Shown here one piece after another: positions 1-5,308 of a DNA stretch of 10,226 nucleotides. The stretch is from JAKGBX01 sp965366835 (GTDB lineage: Bacteria > Pseudomonadota > Alphaproteobacteria > Rhodobacterales > Rhodobacteraceae), in NCBI GenBank assembly GCA_965366835.1, contig CBDUGF010000129.1, positions 1 to 10,226 of the forward strand, written 5' to 3'. Below the pieces are notes generated by a model, which had not been told where the DNA came from, did no database searches, and worked only from the letters and a program-made list of their open reading frames with translations. A program made the position numbers and the translations under genes. The first letter of the stretch is position 1; each line of letters begins with the position of its first letter.

Positions 1-702
1 CGGGCGCGCGGGCTGAGACCCGTGGCGGGCACGGCGCAGACCGAGGCCGAGCAGCCAGAGCGCCAGTGCGGTTTCGGCCAGCAGCGGAAAGGCATAGGCC
101 GGAGCAAACCCGGCGGCGAGATCCGGGGCGATCAGGCGCAGGCCGGAGCCGATGCCATAGACCGCGCCCGAACCGATCAGGCCATAGCCGAGCCAGCCGG
201 GGAAATCGGGCGCGCGGATCAGCAGCAACCCGACAAGGACGGAATTCACCGCGAAGAAAGCGAGTCCGAGGTCGTAGCCATAGGCATGCAGGATCATGGC
301 GTGCTGGACCAGCGGCTGGGCCGCATCGGCCTCAAGCGCGCCGGAGAGCAGCAGCAGCGCGGATTGCTGGTTGAGCAGGTTGGCGGAGATGGTTGCGGCC
401 TGGATCAGGCGGAACGCGGTGGCCAGCGCCGCCATCAAGGGGTGCAGCGGCCAGAACAGCGCCAATAGCAGCACGGCCAGGGCCACATCGGCCAGCGCCA
501 TGGTGAGATCGGCGGCCAAGGCGAGGCGAAACTGGGTCGCATGTGCCGCGATGGCGGCAGCCGTTCGGGCCGGATCGCCGGGGGTGAAAAGCGGGCCGCG
601 CAGGGCCAGTTCGGAGGTCATGCCGAGCACGATGATGAGCAGATAGAGCGCGCCTGCCGCGAGACAGAGGCGGCGCGGATCGGTGCCTGTGAGCGTGTTC
701 AT
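1..702 (-). CDS. DUF4386-type integral membrane protein (C-terminus beyond the window)
   Basis: The reading frame opens with ATG at 702 and has no stop down to base 1, giving 234 residues. I translated it by hand from the complementary strand. It has about six hydrophobic helices (near residues 12-32, 60-84, 88-120, 140-163, 168-191 and 200-222). The order of motifs matches what I remember of DUF4386: an N-terminal AGALYLL helix, a phenylalanine-arginine turn near 98, NLLNQQSALLLL near 108-119, and HAYGYDLGLAFFAVN near 139-153. The family's biochemical role is unknown; family members are about 220-235 residues, so the end is probably just outside. Its start overlaps the stop of the upstream 59-codon gene (TGATG), which implies coupled translation, and both genes lie behind the SoxR-box promoter at 917-947. 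The function is unknown; a membrane role in a redox or xenobiotic response is inferred only from the promoter. Confidence 0.85.
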   Translation of the reverse strand, partial: MNTLTGTDPRRLCLAAGALYLLIIVLGMTSELALRGPLFTPGDPARTAAAIAAHATQFRLALAADLTMALADVALAVLLLALFWPLHPLMAALATAFRLIQAATISANLLNQQSALLLLSGALEADAAQPLVQHAMILHAYGYDLGLAFFAVNSVLVGLLLIRAPDFPGWLGYGLIGSGAVYGIGSGLRLIAPDLAAGFAPAYAFPLLAETALALWLLGLGLRRARHGSQPARP

Positions 703-881
703 CAAGCGCCCTCCGTTGCGCTGTCGCCGGTGCTGACGCAGCCGCAATCGGGCGCCGGGCGGCCCTGGGCCAGGGCGTCGAGCTGCACGGCGAGGCAGAG
801 TGCGAGAAGCTCGTCGCTATGTTGCGCGTTTGTGCTGCGCCGAGAGGGCAGCGGGCGGGGATTGAGCGGGTGACGGAACAT
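702..881 (-). CDS. Small 59-residue Cys-containing protein, first gene behind the SoxR-type promoter
   Basis: An ATG at 881 opens a 59-codon frame ending in TGA at 704-702. A perfect Shine-Dalgarno (AGGAGG) sits five bases before the ATG, and the stop shares one base with the start of the DUF4386 gene, so this is very likely a real translated gene. The product is hydrophilic with a basic, proline-rich N-terminus (MFRHPLNPRPLPSRR), a short leucine-rich middle segment (ELLALCLAVQLDAL, residues 24-37) and a C-terminal Asp-Cys-Gly-Cys motif (Cys46 and Cys48; a third cysteine at 29). There is no signal peptide or membrane helix. I do not recognise a family. The paired cysteines could bind a metal or form a disulfide, which would suit a redox-induced operon, but that is inference. 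It could also serve mainly as a leader peptide that couples ribosomes to the membrane protein gene. Confidence 0.72.
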   Translation of the reverse strand: MFRHPLNPRPLPSRRSTNAQHSDELLALCLAVQLDALAQGRPAPDCGCVSTGDSATEGA

Positions 882-916
882 TGCGGCCTCCTGGGTCGGT
901 TGCTGATTCTTCCCAG

Positions 917-947
917 ATCGTAATTGCTCAAGTTAACTTGAGATCAA
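917..947 (-). promoter_or_regulatory. SoxR-type (MerR-family) promoter and operator
   Basis: The perfect dyad CTCAAGTTAACTTGAG lies at 927-942. Reading the minus strand, it is flanked by a -35 element TTGATC (947-942) and a -10 element TACGAT (922-917) separated by 19 bp. An overlong 19-bp spacer with a dyad inside it is the defining layout of MerR-family activated promoters. The dyad equals the core of the enterobacterial SoxR box (CCTCAAGTTAACTTGAGG, as I recall it from soxS), in the same register to both elements. Transcription would begin near 910, about 29 bases before the 59-residue gene. No soxR-like gene is present in the window, so the regulator must act from elsewhere. A related MerR-family paralogue could be the true ligand. 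Confidence 0.85.
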
Positions 948-1077
948 GCCCCGATTTCGCTGCTCGATGACGGCGGGCGGTGGCTACCGAGCCCGCCTTT
1001 GCGGCGGTCTTGCTCTGCATCAAGGCGCCGCGATCCTGGTATCGCTATGGATCGGGGCCAGATCGGAGGGTCTTGGC

Positions 1078-2046
1078 ATGGTTTCACGCCGGGTGGTTCT
1101 GGGCGCGCTTGCGGGTTTCGCCCTTGCTGGGGCAGGTTTCGCCACCGGCTCCTTTCGCGCGACATTGAAAGCCGCGCAAAGGCGGGTGGCGCAGCGCAGC
1201 CTGCTGGCCGAAACCGGGGCCGGGTTGATCGAATATGCCCGCGCCGGGGCCGGCACGCCGCTGATGATGATGATGGTGCATGGCACCGGCGGCGGCTTCG
1301 ATCAAGGGCTTCGATTCGGTCAGGGGCTGATCGAACGCGGGTTCGAGATCATCGCGCCGTCGCGGTTCGGCTATCTGCGCAGCGCCTTTCCGAGCGATCC
1401 CTCGCCGGCGAACCAGGCCGATGCGCTGGCCGACCTGCTGGATCGGCTCGGCATCGCGCGCATCGCTGTCGCCGGTGGCTCGGCGGGGGCGCTGACGGCG
1501 GCGCAGTTCGCGCTGCGCCATCCCGAGCGATGCTCGCATCTGGTTCTGATGGTACCGGCGGCCAATCTGAGCGGGCGCGATCCGGTCGAATTCACCGTCA
1601 TGCAACAATTTCTGGTCGGCAGGGTTCTGACCTCGGACGCCTGGTTCTGGAGTCTGATGGCGCTGGCGCCCGAACGGATGATCGGCACGCTTCTGGCCAC
1701 CGATCCCGCGCTGCTCGACAAGGTGAGCGCGCAGGAGCGCGAGCGCGCGCACCTGATCCTGAACGAGCTGATGCCGATCGCGCCGCGCGCCCGCGGCATG
1801 ATGAATGACGGCAAGTTTTCGGGCCAGCCCAGCGATCTCGACTTTTCCGCCATCTCCGTGCCGACGCTGATCCTGTCGGCCGAGGACGATCGCTTCGGAA
1901 CCGCCGCAACCGCACGCGAGATTGCCGCGCGTATGCCTGGCGCGAGGCTGGTGATCTATCCCACCGGCGGCCATATCTGGCTCGGACATGACGACGATCT
2001 GGCCGGCGAGATTGCCCGGTTTGTTAGATCGGGCGCGCCGGCCTGA
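1078..2046 (+). CDS. Alpha/beta hydrolase with N-terminal export or anchor segment
   Basis: The product has 322 residues. I chose the ATG at 1078 because GGAGGG lies at 1065-1070, seven bases upstream, and because it makes the protein begin with SRRVVLGALAGFALAGAG, a twin-arginine-like or membrane-anchor segment (residues 3-20); the frame continues upstream without such support. The alpha/beta hydrolase core follows: the oxyanion-side motif HGTGGG (68-73), the nucleophile elbow GGSAG (Ser135), a cap region (about 165-250), the likely acid in AEDDRF (Asp271) and the catalytic histidine in GGHIWLG (His299). The reaction is probably hydrolysis of an ester or related bond; the substrate cannot be told from sequence. 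An unusual run of four ATG codons (Met63-66) forms the strand before the oxyanion loop. It is divergent from the SoxR-box operon, but that promoter points the other way. The gene ends six bases before the metZ stop. Confidence 0.9.
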   Translation: MVSRRVVLGALAGFALAGAGFATGSFRATLKAAQRRVAQRSLLAETGAGLIEYARAGAGTPLMMMMVHGTGGGFDQGLRFGQGLIERGFEIIAPSRFGYLRSAFPSDPSPANQADALADLLDRLGIARIAVAGGSAGALTAAQFALRHPERCSHLVLMVPAANLSGRDPVEFTVMQQFLVGRVLTSDAWFWSLMALAPERMIGTLLATDPALLDKVSAQERERAHLILNELMPIAPRARGMMNDGKFSGQPSDLDFSAISVPTLILSAEDDRFGTAATAREIAARMPGARLVIYPTGGHIWLGHDDDLAGEIARFVRSGAPA

Positions 2047-2060
2047 TCGGGCTCAGGCCG
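2039..2060. terminator. Hairpin spanning both stop codons of convergent genes
   Basis: Bases 2039-2046 (CGGCCTGA) pair perfectly with 2053-2060 (TCAGGCCG), leaving a six-base loop. The TGA of the upstream hydrolase gene (2044-2046) and the TGA of metZ (2055-2053) form the loop-side ends of the two arms. The structure forms in both transcripts. There is no T-run after it on either strand, so it is not a canonical intrinsic terminator; it could still protect 3' ends or reduce convergent read-through. Confidence 0.4.
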
Positions 2061-3234
2061 CGTCCAGCGCCTGCAACACATCGGCGATCAGGTCAGCCGT
2101 ATCCTCGATCCCGACCGAGAAGCGCACCAGCCCCGGCGTGATCCCGAGCAGCACCTTCTGATCGTCGGGCAGGCGCTGATGCGTGGTGGTCGCCGGGTGA
2201 GTGACGATGGATTTGGCATCGCCGAGGTTGTTCGAGATCACCGCGATCTTGAGCGCGTTGAGAAAGCGGAATGCCGCCGCCTGCCCGCCCGCGAGATCGA
2301 GCGAGATCACCGTTCCGCCCTGCCCCATCTGGGCTTTGACCAGTTCATGCTGGCCATGCGAGGGATGGCCGGGATAGAGCACGCGGGCCAGCTTGGCATG
2401 GCCCTGAAGCGCGTCGGCCAGGGCCAGCGCCGAGGCGGCCTGGGCCTTGACCCTGAGATCCATCGTCTCCAGCCCCTTGAGCATGATCCAGGCGGTGAAC
2501 GGCGACATCGCGCCGCCTGTGTGCTTCATGTAGGGCTCGATGGTCTTGCGGATGAAATCACGCGTGCCGAGCACCACGCCACCGAGCGCGCGGCCCTGAC
2601 CGTCGATATGCTTGGTGGCGGAATAGACCACCACATCGGCGCCCTGGGCGATGGCGCGCGAAAACACCGGCGTGGCGAAGACATTGTCGACCACCACGAT
2701 GGCTCCGACGCCATGGGCCAGCGCCGAGACGGCGGCGATGTCGATCACTTCAAGCGTCGGGTTGGACACCGATTCGAAGAACACCAGCGCCGTATCGGGA
2801 CGCAAAGCGGCCTGCCATTGGCCAAGATCGGTGCCATCGACCAGCGTGACCTCGACCCCGAAACGCGGCAGAATCTCTTCGAGGATATAGAGGCAGGAGC
2901 CGAACAGCGCGCGCGCCGCGACCACATGATCGCCCGCCTTCAGGGGCGCCATCAAGGCGGCGTTGACCGCGGCCATGCCGGAGGCGGTTGCGAAAGCATC
3001 CTCGACGCCTTCCAGCGCGGCGATGCGGCGCTCGAACATCGCCACCGTGGGGTTGCCATAGCGGGCATAGATGAACTCGTCCGGCCCGGCCTCGATGAAC
3101 CGTGCTTCGGCCTGTTCCGCGGTTTCATAGACAAAGCCCTGGGTGAGGAAGATCGCCTCGCTCACCTCGCCCCATTGCGACCTGCTCGTGCCGCCATGCA
3201 CCGCATGGGTGCGCTTGTTCCAATCGTCGCTCAT
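2053..3234 (-). CDS. metZ: O-succinylhomoserine sulfhydrylase
   Basis: This 393-residue cytoplasmic enzyme belongs to the PLP-dependent Cys/Met metabolism family. It makes homocysteine from O-succinylhomoserine and sulfide in the direct sulfhydrylation route to methionine. The start at 3234 is supported by an AGGAG Shine-Dalgarno seven bases upstream and by the product opening (MSDDWNKRTHAVHGGTSRS). Family landmarks are visible: YARYGNPT at 56-63 (cofactor phosphate contacts from the neighbouring subunit), the ASGMAAV segment at 84-90, VVDNVFATP with Asp183 (pyridine nitrogen), SATKHIDGQGR with the Schiff-base Lys208, and VRFSVGIED with the carboxylate-binding Arg371. The length is normal. 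The TKHIDGQGR signature favours MetZ over cystathionine gamma-synthase or beta-lyase, although substrate preference (succinyl or acetyl) cannot be proven. Its leader holds a SAM-II-like riboswitch and a terminator, so SAM should repress it. Confidence 0.95.
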   Translation of the reverse strand: MSDDWNKRTHAVHGGTSRSQWGEVSEAIFLTQGFVYETAEQAEARFIEAGPDEFIYARYGNPTVAMFERRIAALEGVEDAFATASGMAAVNAALMAPLKAGDHVVAARALFGSCLYILEEILPRFGVEVTLVDGTDLGQWQAALRPDTALVFFESVSNPTLEVIDIAAVSALAHGVGAIVVVDNVFATPVFSRAIAQGADVVVYSATKHIDGQGRALGGVVLGTRDFIRKTIEPYMKHTGGAMSPFTAWIMLKGLETMDLRVKAQAASALALADALQGHAKLARVLYPGHPSHGQHELVKAQMGQGGTVISLDLAGGQAAAFRFLNALKIAVISNNLGDAKSIVTHPATTTHQRLPDDQKVLLGITPGLVRFSVGIEDTADLIADVLQALDAA

Positions 3235-3248
3235 CGGTCGCTCCTTTC

Positions 3249-3262
3249 GGGGCCGCTGCCCC
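3249..3262 (-). promoter_or_regulatory. Small GC hairpin just before the metZ Shine-Dalgarno
   Basis: On the minus strand GGGGC (3262-3258) pairs with GCCCC (3253-3249) around a four-base loop. It ends three bases before the AGGAG of metZ. It would form only in transcripts that pass the terminator at 3267-3299, and may set ribosome access or protect the 5' end after processing. The 5' arm could alternatively pair with the C-run of the terminator, but I cannot judge which fold wins. Confidence 0.35.
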
Positions 3263-3266
3263 AAAC

Positions 3267-3299
3267 AAAAAACCCCCGGTCGCGGCCATGCGACGGGGG
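3267..3299 (-). terminator. Intrinsic terminator in the metZ leader
   Basis: Reading the minus strand, CCCCCGTCGC (3299-3290) pairs with GCGAC-CGGGGG (3283-3273) through ten base pairs with one bulged C and a six-base loop, followed at once by six T residues (3272-3267). This is a strong Rho-independent terminator placed between the aptamer and metZ, about 30 bases before the start codon. The position implies transcription attenuation: SAM bound to the aptamer would favour stopping here. I did not find a clear antiterminator pairing, so the switching mechanism is inferred from layout. Confidence 0.88.
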
Positions 3300-3310
3300 C
3301 TCCCATCCGA

Positions 3311-3400
3311 TGACCTTTTAGCGGAATTTTTTCAGGGTGTGCCCGCGATTGAAACGCAACACGCCCTAAGTGGCCCGCAATCCGGTAACAAATCGCCACT
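3311..3400 (-). ncRNA. SAM-II-like riboswitch aptamer with inserted hairpin, upstream of metZ
   Basis: In minus-strand order, P1 is AGTGGC (3400-3395) pairing with GCCACT (3374-3369). Its 20-base loop carries the SAM-II hallmarks GATTTG, CCGGA and TTGC in that order. The 3' part ends in CCGCTAAAAGG (3324-3314), matching the conserved GCTAAAA end of the class. GCGG in the loop (3378-3375) can pair with CCGC (3324-3321) to form the H-type pseudoknot. Between P1 and the pseudoknot strand, where ordinary SAM-II RNAs have only about ten bases, there is an extra hairpin at 3367-3334 (eight positions, one C-A mismatch, with an inner GCG/CGC stem). SAM-II RNAs repress methionine-synthesis genes in alphaproteobacteria, which fits metZ. 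The alignment is from memory of the consensus, not a covariance search. Confidence 0.82.
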
Positions 3401-3406
3401 GGGGCG

Positions 3407-3435
3407 CTGATAACGCGCGCATGGCTTTGCGTCAA
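3407..3435 (-). promoter_or_regulatory. Sigma-70-like promoter for the metZ leader
   Basis: On the minus strand TTGACG (3435-3430, five of six to consensus) and TATCAG (3412-3407, four of six) are separated by exactly 17 bp. Transcription would begin near 3400, which is the first base of the aptamer's P1 stem. That agreement between two independent predictions supports both. Confidence 0.7.
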
Positions 3436-3574
3436 CGAATTTGCAGGCGGCTGGGCAAACCGGAGGCCGCTGGGCACGATTTTTCCCAAACTCCGGCACC
3501 GGACCGGCATAAATCCGTCCGGATCGGCGCGCAGGCTGATCGCGTGTTTGGAGAAGGCAGAATGGAACCCGAAG

Positions 3575-3616
3575 GGCACCGTCACGGTTAGGTAACCACG
3601 GCTTCATCGTGGTGCC
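3575..3616 (+). promoter_or_regulatory. Nested inverted repeats upstream of the second hydrolase gene
   Basis: The stretch between the metZ promoter and the hydrolase start at 3664 holds no convincing gene. Near its right end lie three dyads: an outer GGCACC (3575-3580) with GGTGCC (3611-3616), GGTTA-GG-TAACC (3586-3597), and ACCACG (3595-3600) with CGTGGT (3608-3613) around a seven-base loop. The short GGTTA/TAACC dyad could be a repressor operator. The promoter itself is not clear; the best pair I see (TTCATC at 3603, TGAAAT at 3626, 17 bp apart) is weak. Confidence 0.25.
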
Positions 3617-3663
3617 GTAGGGTGCTGAAATATCGCGAACACAAGATGTGGTAGGAGCAGGCC

Positions 3664-4575
3664 ATGCCCGTTTTGAGGGTGAACCAGCAAGCGACGGACC
3701 TGAGGCTGCACCGCAGCCCGGCCGCGGCCTTGCCAGCCATAAGGCGCGCAGCACAGAGCGGCGACGGGCCGGCGATCGTGATGGTGCACGGTTTCAAGTT
3801 CCGCCCCGGCACCGCGCGCGATTGCCCCCATGAGCATATCTTTTCTTTCAACGACAATCCCTGCCCCACGGCACTGAGCTGGCCCCGCGCATTGGGCTTC
3901 GAGCGCCGGTGCAACGGCCTGGGGCTGGCCTTCGGATGGGACGCCAAGGGGCTGATCTGGAACGCTTATGCTCGCGCCGCGGGCGCCGGAGCGGCATTGG
4001 CGCGGGCGATCCGCGAAATCCGCCGCGCCGCGCCCGACCGCGAGGTGCATGCTATTGCCCATTCCCTTGGTGCGCGGGTGGTGTTGCAGGCTTTGCAGCA
4101 TCTGGAACCCGGAGATCTGGGCCGGATCATCACCCTGAACGGCGCCGAATTTCGCGCTGCCGCCGAGGCGGCGCTGGACAGCCCGGCGGGGCGCGCGGCC
4201 GAGCTGATCGCAGTCAGCGCGCGCGAAAATGCGGTGGCCGACCTGATCTTTGAACGCATGGTGGCGCCGGAGCGGCGCGGCGACCGGGCGATGGGATGGG
4301 GCCTCGAGGAGGCGCAGGGGCGGATGATGCTGCGGCTCGACCGGCCCGGGATGACCGAGCATCTGGCCCGGCTGGGCTTTCCGCTGGCGCCCGTGCCACG
4401 ACGCTTCTGCCATTGGTCGCCCTATCTGCGCGACGGCGCGATGCCGTTCTATGCCGCCCTTATGCGCCAGCGCACGATGCTGCCGCTCGAGGCGCTGCGG
4501 CTGCGCGAAGCCCTGCCCGAACGCGCCGCGCAACCGGCCCTGCCCTTGCCAATGGGATCGAATGCGCCATCATGA
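3664..4575 (+). CDS. Alpha/beta hydrolase (DUF900/lipase-like fold), unknown substrate
   Basis: The product has 303 residues. The ATG at 3664 follows AGGAG (3653-3657) with six bases between. The core shows VMVHGFKF (39-46, oxyanion side), AIAHSLGAR (130-138) with nucleophile Ser134 in an A-H-S-L-G elbow, and a likely catalytic histidine in CHWSPYLRDG (His250); the acid may be Asp193 but this is uncertain. The AHSLGAR elbow after a long N-terminal section resembles DUF900/lipase-like serine hydrolases. There is no signal peptide, so it should be cytoplasmic. The C-terminal tail from about residue 285 is alanine/proline-rich and looks disordered. The next gene, a glutathione transferase, starts 25 bases downstream on the same strand, so the two probably form an operon divergent from metZ. 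The reaction is not predictable. Confidence 0.85.
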   Translation: MPVLRVNQQATDLRLHRSPAAALPAIRRAAQSGDGPAIVMVHGFKFRPGTARDCPHEHIFSFNDNPCPTALSWPRALGFERRCNGLGLAFGWDAKGLIWNAYARAAGAGAALARAIREIRRAAPDREVHAIAHSLGARVVLQALQHLEPGDLGRIITLNGAEFRAAAEAALDSPAGRAAELIAVSARENAVADLIFERMVAPERRGDRAMGWGLEEAQGRMMLRLDRPGMTEHLARLGFPLAPVPRRFCHWSPYLRDGAMPFYAALMRQRTMLPLEALRLREALPERAAQPALPLPMGSNAPS

Positions 4576-4600
4576 GTCCTGCCGAGCAGGGAGAGACGAC

Positions 4601-5308
4601 ATGGCGCAACCGATCGAGTTTCATTACTGGCCGACGCCGAATGGCTGGAAAATCGCCATCGCGCTTGAGGAAATGGGGCTGCCTTACGCGGTCAGCCTGG
4701 TCGATATCGGCAAGGGCGAACAGTTTGCGCCCGATTTCCTGAAGATCGCGCCGAACAACCGGATGCCGGCGATTGTCGATCCCGACGGGCCGGACGGCGC
4801 GCCGGTCTCGGTGTTTGAAAGCGGCGCGATCCTGCAATATCTGGCGCGCAAGACCGGGCTCTTCATGGGCGCAAGCGAACGCGACCGGATCGCCGTGGAA
4901 GAATGGCTGATGTGGCAGATGGGCGGGCTCGGCCCGATGGCGGGGCAAGCGCATCATTTCCTGAAATACGCGCCTGCAATGGAGCCGCCGCAGGTGCTGC
5001 CCTACGCGCAGGACCGCTATCGCGGCGAGGTGGCGCGGCTCTATGGCGTGCTCGACCGGCGGCTTGAGGGCCGTGAATACGTCGCCGGGGATTTCTATTC
5101 GATCGCCGACATGGCGATCTGGCCCTGGGCCTCGCTCTGGGAGGGGCAGCAGCAGAGCCTGGAGGACAAGCCGCACTTTGCCCGCTGGCTGGAGACGGTG
5201 GGCGCTCGGGAGGGGGTGCAACGCGGCCGCGCGCTGCATGCCGATCTGCGCAAGACCCCCGAGGAGCGCAAGGACAGCCACGCGGTGCTGTTCGGGCGGA
5301 AGGGTTAG
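4601..5308 (+). CDS. Glutathione S-transferase, YfcG/Nu-class type
   Basis: The product has 235 residues. The ATG at 4601 has GGGAGAG at 4589-4595; a frame opening earlier overlaps the upstream gene and lacks family sequence. The thioredoxin-like N-domain (about 5-88) contains the Nu-class hallmark TPNGWKI (Thr12-Pro13-Asn14-Gly15), NNRMPAIVD with the cis-proline (Pro56), and the glutathione-binding FESGAILQYLA (Glu73, Ser74). The all-helical C-domain (about 92-215) has MWQMGGLGPMAGQAHHF and YSIADMAIWPW. This closely parallels E. coli YfcG/YghU, glutathione-dependent disulfide-bond oxidoreductases that lack the classical catalytic Cys/Ser/Tyr. The expected role is disulfide or organic-peroxide reduction in the cytoplasm. 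It is probably cotranscribed with the preceding hydrolase. Its stop overlaps that of the opposite-strand membrane protein gene by four bases. Confidence 0.93.
   Translation: MAQPIEFHYWPTPNGWKIAIALEEMGLPYAVSLVDIGKGEQFAPDFLKIAPNNRMPAIVDPDGPDGAPVSVFESGAILQYLARKTGLFMGASERDRIAVEEWLMWQMGGLGPMAGQAHHFLKYAPAMEPPQVLPYAQDRYRGEVARLYGVLDRRLEGREYVAGDFYSIADMAIWPWASLWEGQQQSLEDKPHFARWLETVGAREGVQRGRALHADLRKTPEERKDSHAVLFGRKG

Noticed and set aside
332..931. Minus-strand 199-codon frame overlapping the DUF4386 gene
   Set aside because: It is Arg/Pro/Ala-rich in the wrong frame, while the alternative frame gives a clean six-helix DUF4386-type protein and a coupled small gene.
927..942. SoxR-type dyad acting on the plus-strand hydrolase gene
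   Set aside because: In the plus direction no -10-like sequence lies at the required distance, so the promoter is oriented to the minus strand only.
972..997. Hairpin GGCGGGC/GCCCGCC followed by TTT, upstream of the first hydrolase
   Set aside because: It has seven pairs but a 12-base loop and only three Ts, and no plus-strand gene ends before it. It may be chance in GC-rich DNA.
2179..3321. Long plus-strand open frame (380 codons) opposite metZ
   Set aside because: It lies antisense to a clear PLP enzyme gene, is rich in Arg/Gly/His as expected for a complementary frame of GC-rich coding DNA, and lacks a recognisable domain.
3300..3400. Antiterminator pairing between the aptamer and the terminator 5' arm
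   Set aside because: Only short four-to-five-base complements were found by eye; none was convincing enough to propose a switching fold.
3235..3585. N-terminal extension of metZ from upstream in-frame starts, including the ATG near 3306
   Set aside because: It would be translated through the aptamer, terminator and promoter, and family similarity begins at the ATG at 3234 with its own Shine-Dalgarno.
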